Below, piece by piece: positions 6,970 through 17,200 of a DNA stretch of 64,000 bases (its first letter is position 1; every line of letters begins with the position of its first letter). Source of the DNA: JAEXZL01 sp049943125 (GTDB taxonomy: Bacteria; Bacillota; Clostridia; Clostridiales; Clostridiaceae); contig NZ_CP188040.1 in assembly GCF_049943125.1 (NCBI RefSeq), forward strand, positions 1,116,001 to 1,180,000, read 5' to 3'. The translations under genes were made by a program, and so were the position numbers. The notes below the pieces were generated by a model. That model had not been told where the DNA came from, did no database searches, and worked only from the letters and a program-made list of their open reading frames with translations.

Positions 6970-9597
6970 TTATAGATTCTCATTTTTTAAAGCATCTATG
7001 GGGTTATCCTTCTTGATCTTGCTCATGGAGTATACGGTGCTGGCAAAGACTACAGCAAAGACGCTGAGCACTGCTATAGCTATGGCCATTAAAGGAATAT
7101 AGAAATCTGTTTCCACTCCTTCATTGATGCTTCTGTAGATGGCATAGGTCACTAAAACTGCTACAGGAAGCCCAAATATAAGTCCCTTTACTCCATAGAG
7201 AATACTCTCAAAGGTCATCATCCTATTAAAGCCCTTTTGGGTCATTCCCACAGACTTTAACATGGCAAACTCTCTCCTTCGAAGGTTTATCCCGGTGGAA
7301 ATGGTATTGAATACATTTGCCACAGCAATAAGGGATATGAGCACTATAAAGCCATAGGAAAAGACATTTACAATGAGAATCATATTTCTATCATTATCCT
7401 CGAAGGAAGCATAATCTACAAGGCTATCTGTAGGCATCCCTTTGCTTTGAAGAAGCTCAACCATCTTATCATAAGCTTCATCATGGTTATCTGAGGATAT
7501 AACTATCCTGCCATTTAAAAACGTATCTTCTGGAACTACCTTGCTTATAAGGCTTTGAGGATAAAAAATCATCACTCCATTGCCATAATCAACATCAGTA
7601 CCGTAGGCAGTTTCATCTGTAATATATCCAAAATTTAAGGTAATGTACTCAGTATATTCCTCTTCAGGGGTGCTGTCTTGCTTATCTTCAGGAATCTCGT
7701 TATATTTATCGTAATCTACATTCTTTAGTATAAGACTACCTTGATCCTTTTTAAAAGCATCTAGGGTTATAACCTTTTGCTGAATGTCATCATAGGTCTT
7801 TAGGAAATCTGTTATCACAGCTATAGGCTTATCTGGATTCATAAAGACATCCTTATCTAAGCCATTATCCTCTAAAAGCTTAATAAATTCACTGTCCTCT
7901 ATAGCATAAACACTGCCATAAACCTCAATTTTATCTGTATCTACCTGAAATTCCTTAAGCCTATCGGAGGCTAAGGAGTCATCCACAAGCATTGAGAAGC
8001 TTCCCTCATAATAATAAGAGCTTCTAGTGATACCTCCCAAAGAAGAAAACTCTTCAGCAAGCTTAGCCAGTTCATTAAAGCCTGTATCATCAACCCCTTG
8101 ATAATAGGATATATCATAATCCCTCACATCAGTAGTAACAGATACACTGTCCGTGAGGTAGCTTACAAAGGAGCTGGCGGAGATAAAGAGGACAACACTG
8201 ATAAATAGTGATAGAACTGTAGCTCTATAGCGCCTTTTGTTCCTCTTATACTGCTTTTCTGCCAGTATTCCTTCAAGACCGAAGAGCTTATATACAAGCT
8301 TACTGGTTTTGACTTTTTTGCCCTTTATCTTTACGTCATTGCTCTGTCTTATAGCCTCAATGGCCGTGATTCTTGTGGCTCTACGGGAAGGGATATAAGC
8401 AGATATAAATACCGTAACCAAGGCCAGTAATGTAGCTATGATAATAGACATAGGGCTTACACTTATCCTTAAGCTTACAGCTCCAGTATACAGGGACTCC
8501 GCCATCTTATCTCCAATCAGATAAAAAGTCACGCCAATTCCTACTATTCCTAAGAGTATACCTAATGGAATCCCTATTACACTTAAAGAAAAGGCTTCAA
8601 AAAACACACTTCTTCCCAGCTGCTTTTTAGTAGCTCCAATAGAGGATAAGAGTCCGAACTGCTTTGTTCTCTCACTTACAGAAATGGCAAAGGCATTGTA
8701 GATAAGAGAGACTGAACCAAAGACTATGAGAAAAAACAATATTGCTGCCAGGCTGTATAATACAGAATAGAAGCTTTCATACACAGAGGACCCCCTGTAT
8801 CTCAGGACATCGCTATTGTTAGAATAATCCTCAAAGCTCAATGCTTCCTGAGAGGAAAGATTGTCTAAATATCCAAAAATATCCTTAGGTTCTTCAGTAG
8901 TAAAATACACATTGTATGGTACATCCTTAAGAGAAGGATCTTTGAGAGTAACAGCAGTATATCCTGGTGCATTATAGCTTTCAGTGCCTGGTCTCTCCAT
9001 AAAGCCTACTACTGTATAGGTTCTTTCCAGCCTAACCTTAAGCTCTTCTATAGACTTGCCATTACCGTCCACTAATAGAGCCTTATCCTCTACAACTATA
9101 TCCTCTCCATCAATGGTTCTGTCTCCCAGCTTCAGGGTGATGGTATCACCAACCTTATAATGCACACCTCCATTGGTGCTAAGATGCTCTGGAAGAACTA
9201 TCTCCTCAGAATTCTCCGGAAGCCTTCCACTAGTAATATGAACAGGCATATTATCAATAAACTCTTCATCACCACCTAAAAGATATACATAAGGCTTATA
9301 ATCATTCTGTATACCCTCCACATAGCTGTAGCCAAGAATCTGACCTACAAAGGCATCCTTTATGTAGTCATCATTTTTTATAGAGTCAAGCGTTTCCTCC
9401 TGAGAGTAGTATAATACCCCCTCCCAGTCCCCATTATTATATATAGATACATTGATCATATAATTTTGCAGACTGGAAATAGAAGTGGTGACTGCCGTAA
9501 ACATGGATGCTGAAAGGATTATACCAATAATAGTCACTATAGTCCTGGTCTTATTCTTCATCAGGGTCTTTAAAGTGACCTTGTTGAATATATTCAT
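6970..9597 (-). CDS. FtsX/MacB-type ABC transporter permease, large
   Basis: 875 residues. One membrane span near the N-terminus (about 17-38), an extracellular domain to about 280, and three spans with FtsX features (VSLIYNAFAISVSERTKQFG, about 295-315, and YIPSRRATRITAIEAIR, about 400-416). A second half repeats the plan: span at about 460-480, extracellular domain, and three C-terminal spans with RRREFAMLKSVGMTQKG. This is the two-FtsX-domain architecture of antimicrobial-peptide or lipoprotein transporters. Its start overlaps the stop of the ATPase gene by four bases, so they form one transporter. A paralogue with nearly the same plan lies upstream at 10388. It probably exports or detoxifies a cell-envelope-acting compound; the substrate is unknown. 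Confidence 0.88.
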   Translation of the reverse strand: MNIFNKVTLKTLMKNKTRTIVTIIGIILSASMFTAVTTSISSLQNYMINVSIYNNGDWEGVLYYSQEETLDSIKNDDYIKDAFVGQILGYSYVEGIQNDYKPYVYLLGGDEEFIDNMPVHITSGRLPENSEEIVLPEHLSTNGGVHYKVGDTITLKLGDRTIDGEDIVVEDKALLVDGNGKSIEELKVRLERTYTVVGFMERPGTESYNAPGYTAVTLKDPSLKDVPYNVYFTTEEPKDIFGYLDNLSSQEALSFEDYSNNSDVLRYRGSSVYESFYSVLYSLAAILFFLIVFGSVSLIYNAFAISVSERTKQFGLLSSIGATKKQLGRSVFFEAFSLSVIGIPLGILLGIVGIGVTFYLIGDKMAESLYTGAVSLRISVSPMSIIIATLLALVTVFISAYIPSRRATRITAIEAIRQSNDVKIKGKKVKTSKLVYKLFGLEGILAEKQYKRNKRRYRATVLSLFISVVLFISASSFVSYLTDSVSVTTDVRDYDISYYQGVDDTGFNELAKLAEEFSSLGGITRSSYYYEGSFSMLVDDSLASDRLKEFQVDTDKIEVYGSVYAIEDSEFIKLLEDNGLDKDVFMNPDKPIAVITDFLKTYDDIQQKVITLDAFKKDQGSLILKNVDYDKYNEIPEDKQDSTPEEEYTEYITLNFGYITDETAYGTDVDYGNGVMIFYPQSLISKVVPEDTFLNGRIVISSDNHDEAYDKMVELLQSKGMPTDSLVDYASFEDNDRNMILIVNVFSYGFIVLISLIAVANVFNTISTGINLRRREFAMLKSVGMTQKGFNRMMTFESILYGVKGLIFGLPVAVLVTYAIYRSINEGVETDFYIPLMAIAIAVLSVFAVVFASTVYSMSKIKKDNPIDALKNENL

Positions 9598-10277
9598 CCT
9601 CGAACCACCTCATCTTTTACAATTTTACCATCCTCTATAGCTATCACCCTGTCAGCCTGAAGGGCTATGTTTTCATCATGGGTAATGATTATTAAGGTTT
9701 GATTGTATTTCTTATTAGAAAGCTTTAATAACTCTATTATTTCATGACTATTTTTTGAATCCAGGTTTCCTGTAGGCTCGTCCGCTAGAACTACCGCTGG
9801 AGCATTCATGAGTGCACGTCCTATGGACACTCTCTGCTGCTGTCCTCCTGAAAGCTGATTTGGTAAATGTCCTTCTCTTCCTTTTAGGTTAAGGGTATCT
9901 AAAAGCTCATTGAGCCTTTCCTGATTAACCTTTCTTCCATCCATCAAAACAGGAAGGGTCATATTTTCCGTAACATTAAGCACCGGTATCAAATTATAAA
10001 ACTGATAAATAAGTCCAACCTGACGCCTTCTGAAGATTGCTAGCTTTTCATCATTTTGTGCATAAACATCGTTGCCGTCCATATAAACCTTACCGGAGGT
10101 AGGCTTATCCACTCCTCCTAAAATATGAAGAAGTGTGGATTTACCAGAACCAGATGGCCCTATGATAGCTACAAATTCACCTTTATTTACAGAGAAGGAC
10201 ACTCCATCAAGGGCTCTTACCTCGTTATCTCCCGAACCATATACCTTCGTTAAATTCTCTATTTTCAATATTTCCAT
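9594..10277 (-). CDS. ABC transporter ATP-binding protein (MacB/LolD type)
   Basis: 227 residues. Walker A GPSGSGKST (about 40-48), the Q-loop region IYQFYNLIPVLNVTENM, signature LSGGQQQR (about 142-149) and Walker B VVLADEPTGNLD (about 162-173), followed by the H-loop ITHD. This is the MacB/LolD subfamily of ATPases that drive FtsX permeases by mechanotransmission rather than classical transport. It is transcribed just before, and overlaps by four bases, the 875-residue permease. The ATG follows AGGAGG. It may also power the second permease at 10388, whose own ATPase gene is a relic. Confidence 0.92.
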   Translation of the reverse strand: MEILKIENLTKVYGSGDNEVRALDGVSFSVNKGEFVAIIGPSGSGKSTLLHILGGVDKPTSGKVYMDGNDVYAQNDEKLAIFRRRQVGLIYQFYNLIPVLNVTENMTLPVLMDGRKVNQERLNELLDTLNLKGREGHLPNQLSGGQQQRVSIGRALMNAPAVVLADEPTGNLDSKNSHEIIELLKLSNKKYNQTLIIITHDENIALQADRVIAIEDGKIVKDEVVRG

Positions 10278-10299
10278 GGGTTTTCCTCCTAATTAATTT

Positions 10300-10366
10300 A
10301 TGAGTTTATTTTACTATTTCAAGATGACAGGTCAGTGACTTCAGAATAACAATTTAGTCACTTTTA
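10300..10366 (-). promoter_or_regulatory. Duplicated promoter/operator region, copy 1
   Basis: Upstream of the ATPase gene. It holds AGTGAC (10334-10339) and GTCACT (10357-10362) separated by 17 bases, next to the small palindrome TGAC-AG-GTCA. On the minus strand a TAAAAT -10 (10308-10313) lies 17 bases from a poor -35. A 30-base stretch is identical to copy 2 at 13128. The design suggests an activator, possibly the response regulator at 19403, but that is inference. Confidence 0.6.
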
Positions 10367-10387
10367 AGGCTAGAATTCTAAAGCCAA

Positions 10388-13027
10388 CTACAGATTTTCA
10401 TTTCTTAAAGCATCTATCGGATTATCCTTTTTAATCTTTCTCATAGAATAGATGGTGCTGGAAAATACTACAGCAAAAACACTGAACACTGATATTATCA
10501 CAGGCATTAAAGGCATATAAAAGCTCATTTCCAGGCCGCTATTCATGCTTAGATATATTCCGTAGGTTACTAAAACTGCTACAGGTATACCATAGATTAA
10601 GCCTTTTACTCCATAAAGGATGCTCTCAAAGCTCATCATCCTTTTAAAGCCCTTCTCTGTCATCCCTACAGATTTAAGCATGGCAAACTCTCTTCTTCTT
10701 AAGTTTATCCCTGTGGTAATGGTATTAAACACATTGGCCACAGCAATAAGGGATATGAGAACTATGAAGCCATAGGAAAATACATTGATTATAAGAATTA
10801 CATTCCTGTCGCTATCCTCCCAGGCGGCATAGTTAGTAAGCCTGTTGGTAGGCTCTCCAAGATCCCAGAGAGCATCAGAAAGCTTCTCAAATACGGCAGT
10901 ATGGTCCTCTGCGGAGAAATATATATCTCCATTAAGTATTTGATTCCAAGGAAGAGCATTTCCTATAACACTTTCTGCATATACAAGAGTCAGATTAAAG
11001 CCTCTATCTTTACTAGTCCCATAAGGTAGCTCATCTGTTAAATACCCATATTCTAAGGGATAGTAAACATCAAGGTCCTCAGCAGTAAGACTTTCTCTCT
11101 CAGACTCTGGAGTGGAATCATACTTTTCTATATCAGACCCCCTATACTGAACAACTCCCTGCTTCTCATTGAAAACATTGAAGGTCACAAACTTTTCTTT
11201 AGTATCATCATAAACCCGAACTCTGTCAGAAGCTATAGCCAGTGGCTTTTCCGGATTCATGTACAGCTCCTTATCCAGATTGTTTTCCTCTAGATATTCT
11301 ATAAATACGCTGTCCTCAACTCCATAAACAGTGGTATGGATATAAAGCTCCATATCGGTAGAATGCATGTCCTTAAATCTCATCTCTTTAAATTCCAGAG
11401 AGGCATTGGTTTCATCAACTATACTGCTGGCCCCGGAAAAATAGACATAGCCAGATTTAGTCACTCCTTCTACAGAGGATAATTTCTCCTTAAGCTTATC
11501 CAAATCTCTCTCTGCTCCATCCGTGTAGCTTTTGGAATAAGAAATATCGTACTCCCTAACTTCTATAGATTGATCTGCTCCATAGGAAAGGTAGCTTACC
11601 AGGGAGCTGGCAGAGATGAAAAGAACCACACTGATAAATAGAGAAAAAACCGTCGCCCTGTAGCGCTTCTTATTTCTCTTATAATGCTTTTCAGCAAGAA
11701 TGCCCTCAAGGCCAAAGATTTTGTAAACTAAAGGATTGGTTTTTAGCTTCTTTTTTTTAATTTTAATATCACTGCTCTGCCTTATAGCTTCGATAGCTGT
11801 AATCCTGGTAGCTCTTCTTGAGGGTATGTAGGCAGAAATGAACACTGTAATCACCCCTAAGATTACTGCAGCCACCACTGATAATAAGCTTACATGAAGG
11901 TTTATAGCTACCGGTGCATCACTCATCATAGAAGAGAATTTATTCCCTATGAGAACCAAGGTAACTCCTATACCTAAGATACCTGAAAGTATTCCTAAGG
12001 GTATACCGATGATACTAAGGACAAAGCCTTCAAAAAGCACACTGCTTCTAAGCTGCTTCTTAGTGGCACCTATTGAGGATAAAAGGCCAAACTGTTTTGT
12101 TCTTTCACTGACTGATATGGCAAAGGCATTATATATAAGAGATACAGAGCCGAAGATGATAAGTCCAATGAGAATTGCAGATAAGCCATATAATACCGTA
12201 TAATAATTTTCATTCAGAGAGGCACCGCTATATTTTAAAAGCTCGTAATTGGTAGAGTATTTATCAAAGCTTAGCGTCTCCTTTGAGCTTAATTCCTTTA
12301 AAAAGCCTCGTACTTCCGTGGACTCTGATGCTTTAAAATAAACATCTCTAAGATAGCCTTCAGAGTTGTTGTCCTTTATAGTCAATGCCTTATAGCCTGG
12401 TGAAATAAAATCCTCATAGCTTGGAGTCTCATAGGTTCCTACAACGGTATAGGCCCTCTCCTCTCTAACTACCAGCTCCTCTAATTTTTTTCCCTTTTCA
12501 TCAAATTGGACACCATTAGATTGATTAAGACTAATGTCACCTAAAATTCTATCCCCAAGAGAAAGCTTTAGGCTATCCCCCAGCTTAAGGTCTAGCCTTC
12601 CCGTGGATCTTAAATCCGTTGGAACTATTATTTCCTTAGAATTCTCAGGAAGCCTTCCAGAGGTTAAATGAATCGGCATATTCTCAGTAAAGGCATCATC
12701 AATCCCCAAAACATAAATATAAGGCTTAGAGTCAATCTCAATTTCCTCCATAAGGGCATAGCCAAGTATCTGTGCCTCATAGGCGGTGGTAACGAGACTC
12801 TCCTTCTTTAATGTCTCCATGCTACCATCCTCTGCATCATATAAGACTCCATGCCAATTACCGTTGTTATATATGGCTACATCCACCATATAATTCTGAA
12901 AGCTAGATATAAAGGTTGTAATAGCCGTTATCATCGCAGCTGAAAGAATGATGCCAATTATGGTAACTATGGTCCTGGTTTTATTTTTCTTAAGAGTACT
13001 TAAAGTGACCTTATTGAATACATTCAC
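10388..13027 (-). CDS. FtsX/MacB-type ABC permease, paralogue of the 6970 gene
   Basis: About 879 residues from the GTG at 13027; this choice aligns with the paralogue's first codons (VNVFNKVTL versus MNIFNKVTL), and GAGGTG stands seven bases upstream. An ATG at 13042 is possible but lacks a spaced ribosome site. The architecture is the same as the neighbouring permease: N-terminal span, extracellular domain, three spans (FAISVSERTKQFG, YIPSRRATRITAIEAIR), then a second span/domain/three-span half ending RKIKKDNPIDALRNENL. The extracellular parts diverge much more than the membrane parts, which suggests different ligands. There is no intact ATPase gene in front, only the remnant at 13011-13106, so it must borrow an ATPase or be non-functional. 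The reading frame itself is intact. Confidence 0.85.
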   Translation of the reverse strand: MNVFNKVTLSTLKKNKTRTIVTIIGIILSAAMITAITTFISSFQNYMVDVAIYNNGNWHGVLYDAEDGSMETLKKESLVTTAYEAQILGYALMEEIEIDSKPYIYVLGIDDAFTENMPIHLTSGRLPENSKEIIVPTDLRSTGRLDLKLGDSLKLSLGDRILGDISLNQSNGVQFDEKGKKLEELVVREERAYTVVGTYETPSYEDFISPGYKALTIKDNNSEGYLRDVYFKASESTEVRGFLKELSSKETLSFDKYSTNYELLKYSGASLNENYYTVLYGLSAILIGLIIFGSVSLIYNAFAISVSERTKQFGLLSSIGATKKQLRSSVLFEGFVLSIIGIPLGILSGILGIGVTLVLIGNKFSSMMSDAPVAINLHVSLLSVVAAVILGVITVFISAYIPSRRATRITAIEAIRQSSDIKIKKKKLKTNPLVYKIFGLEGILAEKHYKRNKKRYRATVFSLFISVVLFISASSLVSYLSYGADQSIEVREYDISYSKSYTDGAERDLDKLKEKLSSVEGVTKSGYVYFSGASSIVDETNASLEFKEMRFKDMHSTDMELYIHTTVYGVEDSVFIEYLEENNLDKELYMNPEKPLAIASDRVRVYDDTKEKFVTFNVFNEKQGVVQYRGSDIEKYDSTPESERESLTAEDLDVYYPLEYGYLTDELPYGTSKDRGFNLTLVYAESVIGNALPWNQILNGDIYFSAEDHTAVFEKLSDALWDLGEPTNRLTNYAAWEDSDRNVILIINVFSYGFIVLISLIAVANVFNTITTGINLRRREFAMLKSVGMTEKGFKRMMSFESILYGVKGLIYGIPVAVLVTYGIYLSMNSGLEMSFYMPLMPVIISVFSVFAVVFSSTIYSMRKIKKDNPIDALRNENL

Positions 13028-13106
13028 TCTCAGGCACCTCATTTCTTATAATTCTATCCTCCATAAAAAGAGGAAGGGTTCTATTCTCTATTATCAATAT
13101 TTCCAT
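13011..13106 (-). pseudogene. Deletion relic of an ABC ATPase gene
   Basis: The minus-strand frame from ATG 13106 encodes only 31 codons: MEILIIENRTLPLFMEDRII and then RNEVPESECIQ. The first eight residues match the start of the intact ATPase (MEILKIEN). RTLPLFM matches its internal MTLPVLM, and EDRIIRNEV matches its last residues EDGKIVKDEV. A ribosome site and the duplicated promoter region precede it. So almost all of the ATPase gene has been lost through internal deletions, while the ends that couple to the permease remain. The permease GTG at 13027 lies inside it. Confidence 0.8.
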
Positions 13107-13127
13107 AAGCTTTCCCCCTATTGCTTT

Positions 13128-13193
13128 ATGAGTTCATTCTACTATTTCAAGATGACAGGTCAGTGACTTGAAAATTACAATTTCGTCACTTTA
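13128..13193 (-). promoter_or_regulatory. Duplicated promoter/operator region, copy 2
   Basis: AGTGAC (13162-13167) and GTCACT (13185-13190), again 17 bases apart, with TGAC-AG-GTCA next to them and a TAGAAT -10 on the minus strand (13136-13141). Preserved although the first gene behind it has decayed, which implies the permease is still expressed from here. Confidence 0.6.
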
Positions 13194-13307
13194 TAAGGAG
13201 TAATCGTATAGGAGGTAAATAAATATTTTATCTACTGACCTCCCAGTAGAGTAGCTTGAAGGAACTTCACCCTTTATTTTACACCTATGTAAGGTGCACA
13301 TAAATAA

Positions 13308-13337
13308 AAGACCTTGAATAATCTCTAGGTCTTTTGG
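13308..13337. terminator. Terminator after the DUF6241-like gene
   Basis: AAAAGACCT pairs with AGGTCTTTT around GAATAATCTCT-type loop sequence. Between the small gene at 13416 and the start region of the paralogous permease. A 40-codon frame without a start lies between it and the gene's stop (13416). Confidence 0.65.
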
Positions 13338-13415
13338 TACTTTCTATGGTTACAGGTTCTCCATACACTTCTGTCTCTGATTGAACAAGCACATGAGAAT
13401 CTTTATTCACTTTTC

Positions 13416-13904
13416 TTACCTTCCTTGCTTTGCTAAATCAGTTAAGCCGGTTGCTTTACCTGTGTCACCATTTTCCTCTCGCCATACATAATTATGGAAC
13501 TTAACAGAGTTTGTAAAATCTCCTTCATAATATTCTCCAAGGAAACTTAATAAATCATCTTTCACATTTCGTTCTAACTCATTATTTTGCTCTATCTTAA
13601 TCATTAAATTCTTTATACTTTTCTTGTCGGTGGGAAAGGTGCCATACCATTTTTCAGGTGCTTTAACATACGGATGTGTCATTCTGTGACAAACACTTAA
13701 GATATCAAAATCAGTAAGAGAGTGACTTTCTTCAATACTCTTATTAATATTTATATCAAATCCTAGATGACCTTCTTTTGTTTCCTGAGCTAAAGTTGGT
13801 ATTTTCTTTTCTAATTCAGTTGGTTCTTTTCTATAGCCATATATTAAAGCTGCTCCGCATACAAGCACCATTATTAAAACTATTCTAGTTATATGTCTTT
13901 TCAT
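13416..13904 (-). CDS. Membrane-anchored small protein, DUF6241-like
   Basis: 162 residues with one N-terminal hydrophobic segment (about 6-24, TRIVLIMVLVCGAALIYGY) and a hydrophilic outer part. The blocks DFDILSVCHRMTHPYVKAPEKW (His-Met-Thr-His core, about 65-87) and FHNYVWREENGDTGKATGL resemble DUF6241, a family of small secreted or anchored proteins in Bacilli and Clostridia with no known function. It ends shortly after GKATGL, slightly short of what I would expect, and an open frame shifted by one base continues for 40 codons, so a frameshift near 13415 is possible. The ATG has GGAGAAAATA in front. Confidence 0.6.
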   Translation of the reverse strand: MKRHITRIVLIMVLVCGAALIYGYRKEPTELEKKIPTLAQETKEGHLGFDININKSIEESHSLTDFDILSVCHRMTHPYVKAPEKWYGTFPTDKKSIKNLMIKIEQNNELERNVKDDLLSFLGEYYEGDFTNSVKFHNYVWREENGDTGKATGLTDLAKQGR

Positions 13905-14282
13905 TTTATTTTCTCCAGTTTTCTTTTTGATTTACTCTTATATTTTAATTATATCCATTAATTTACTATTTTTACATTTGCTTTATCAAAAGATTATATT
14001 TTTAAAGTAAAAAATAGAGGCAATTATGCCCCTATTCCTCTAAACTTTATATTCATTTTCATTATATAGAGATAACCTTGATTGTCTTAGTCACCCATTA
14101 ACATAGAGTATATTAAAATCATAGATATTATTGGATATAGTAGGAATAAGTAACTTTATTTGTATACCATTACTCTCATATTAAGAGCTTAAGCTTTTAA
14201 CTGTATAATATTAACAAAATAGTATTAAAATTCTAATAATTAATATATCATATAAATATACGTATCAAAAAGGAGGGATATT
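13905..14282. other. Divergent intergenic region
   Basis: Separates the DUF6241-like gene from the first large permease. A hairpin AGAGGCA/TGCCCCT at about 14017-14032 and a TATAAT at 14204-14209 (weak TTAAGA 17 bases before) are visible. No open frame. Confidence 0.4.
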
Positions 14283-17200
14283 TTGATAATCTTAAAAATA
14301 GCTTTGGAAGGAATGAGAGGCAGAAAAAAGCAAACAGCTCTCTTGCTGCTAGTTATACTACTGTCCTTTACCTTTATTGTTTCTGCTACCATGTTTTATG
14401 GTGGTATAGCTGAGACGGAGGAAAATGCAAGACTTGCTATGTATGGTCAGTGGCAGGCCGCCTATCTTTCCGCAGATAAAGGCACCACAGAGTATCTAAA
14501 AGAGAATAAAAGCATTGATAAAATAAGTGTCAACAGAATAGTGGATAGAAACACTGATGTTGGAGTATTAGGAACTATAGACGAAAGCTTTTTGAAAATG
14601 GGCAAGCTGTCTATGGTGACAGGGAAGCTTCCTGAAAAACCTAATGAAATAGCCTTAGATCTATCTACCTTTACAGAGCTTGGACTTTCAGAAGCGGATA
14701 TAGGAAATGCTATAAGGATTTCCAGCGAGGTAATTTATACTCTTGTCCCTCACTTTGAAATCACAGAATACCTTAATAATAGAAAAACTCTTTTTGGTGA
14801 GAAAACAATAAATTACGATCTTCCTTATACTTATACTCGAAATGGTACTGAAGTTAATAATGAATTTGAAACTAAACTCAATACTCCTATTTCTAACTCT
14901 GATGATCATGTTATTAGTATCAGAGAAAACTTTTTTTATTATGGCCCTTCAAACCCCTCTGAAGAAACTATAAAGAGAGATGGCCTACAGACAAATAAAA
15001 CCCTAATACTTAATTACTATTATGTGCTTACTGGGGTTATAGACAGCTATTCAGAAAGATGGGACACAGCAGAATATCCTGTGGTAAATGCATTTTTAAC
15101 AGAAGAAGGAGCTGATAACCACTACAATAAGCTTAGGAACAGCTCTGCCTTAAGTAGCCCTGCGGAGCTCTTAAAGATATTTCCTGAGGAATATAATGTA
15201 TTTATGTATTCAGAGGCTCTAGGAGAGAATCTCTATGATGAGCTATTCCCTGGGGTAATGAAATTTCTGGCTGAAGAAAATAAAGATGATGGAAATCTTA
15301 CTGAATTTTTAGGTGGTGAAGGAGATACCAATGAGGGCACCTGGAAGTTTAGAAAAAATAAGCTGGCCTACCCTTCAGAAGCTAATGAACAAAAGGAAAG
15401 GCTCATCTATACAGTAATGGCAGCAATATTTATCATATCAGCAATCTCTATCTTCCAGCTTTATCTATCCCAAACAAGGAGAAGAGCCAGGACCTTTGCT
15501 CTATTAAAAGCTATCGGAGCAACAAATCACCAGGTGGTGAAAGTATTTTTAGCTGAGAATATAGTTCTCCTTATGACTGCAATGCCTATTGGAATATTAT
15601 TAGGAATCGCCCTGTCCCTGGGTGCAGAGAAAATCAGTATTCTTTTAGACGCCTCCCTGGAGGTTGCTTTTATTCCTTCCATAACTATTCAGGGAATAAT
15701 TATAACTATGCTGTCACTGTTTATCGGAATGATTTTGCCCATATTCTATGCTCTTTCAGTGCCTATCACTGGAACGGTGGAAAAGCCTCCTTCCCATAGA
15801 AAAAGGGATGAAAAGGATACTGTTGAGAATATAGAAGAGAATAGCTTTTCCACAAAAAACGCTCTTAGAAAGCTAAATAAAAGCTATTCACTCCATAACA
15901 GAGGAAAGAGTATTTTAGCACTATCCATGTCTCTTATAACCTGTGTTCTACTTTTATCCTCAGTACTTTTAAGCTATATATCAAGAGAGAAATATATTGA
16001 TGAGGTGCTTCAGAAGGGTAAGCCTGATTATGTATTAGAGCTCCTTCAGGGCATACCCTGGGTAGAAAACACCCTCAAGGATGTTCCAGGTATTAAGGAT
16101 ATATCAACCTTCTGGAAGGGTAATGACCTTCATGTATATTATGAAGGAATAGAAGAGGATGAGATTGTCAGCACCTTTAAGGAGAGTCTTCCGCCCATTT
16201 CTCTAGGAGAATATTTTGGAGGCTATAAGGATAGTGACTATGGGCTAAAGGAAGTAGATTCCGCTATCATAACAAACTTCTACTCCCCTTTAAGCTACCT
16301 TTATGATGAGGGGTACTTTGTGGTCAAGGGTACTAATAATCGTGCCACCGCTGCTGACATCGAGAATCAAAACACCGATTGGTACAGCATTCCAATATAC
16401 GAGTATAGTGACACTGCTAATAAGATTTTTTCCTCAATTACTGACGGTGAATTAAATGAGCAAAAATTCTGGTCCGGGGAAGAAGTAATACTTCTCATGC
16501 CAATGTATTCAGAGCTTCAGAAGAATCCGGAGGGAGATATTGCTACAGCCCTAGAAACCAGCAGCTTTCAGTCAGCCATGAGCAAGGTTTTAGAGGCCGC
16601 CGGAAAGTACAAGCTTTCTTTAAATGAAGAGGAAATCCAGGGAATGAAGAAAAATAACGGAATAAGGATTGGAGATAGCCTATGGATTTCTGCCAATGAG
16701 GAGCCGGAGGAAAATTACCGTGGCTTGTATAAGCCAAGAGAAGTGAAGGTAGGAGGTATAATAAGATATTTTCCTGAGAAAGGTCTCTGGCCATTTTCAG
16801 AAACTAATCAAAACTATTCGGTAATAGGCTCTCCTACTCTCTTGGAAGACCTTTATGTAGGCTTTGGCATGAATTTAGAAAACCTAGATAAGACTTCTAT
16901 AAGCCTGCTAAATCAAACCATTGCTAAGGTTAAGCTTGGGAGGACTGTCTTTTATCTTTATGGTGAGGACAAGGGTGATTTTAGTAAAACAGAAGACAGC
17001 CTTCAGGAGATAGCAAACAAGCTGGGCGGTTATGTAACAAATTTTAGAGAGGATAATAAACTCCTTCTCTCAGAGGCAACAAATAATACAGCAATACTTG
17101 CCTTATTATGTGTAGTTTCTGCTGCACTGGCTACAATTATACTCTATAACAGCTTATCCTCCAGAGCAGATCAGGATAAAAAGCGTACAGGTATCCTTCA

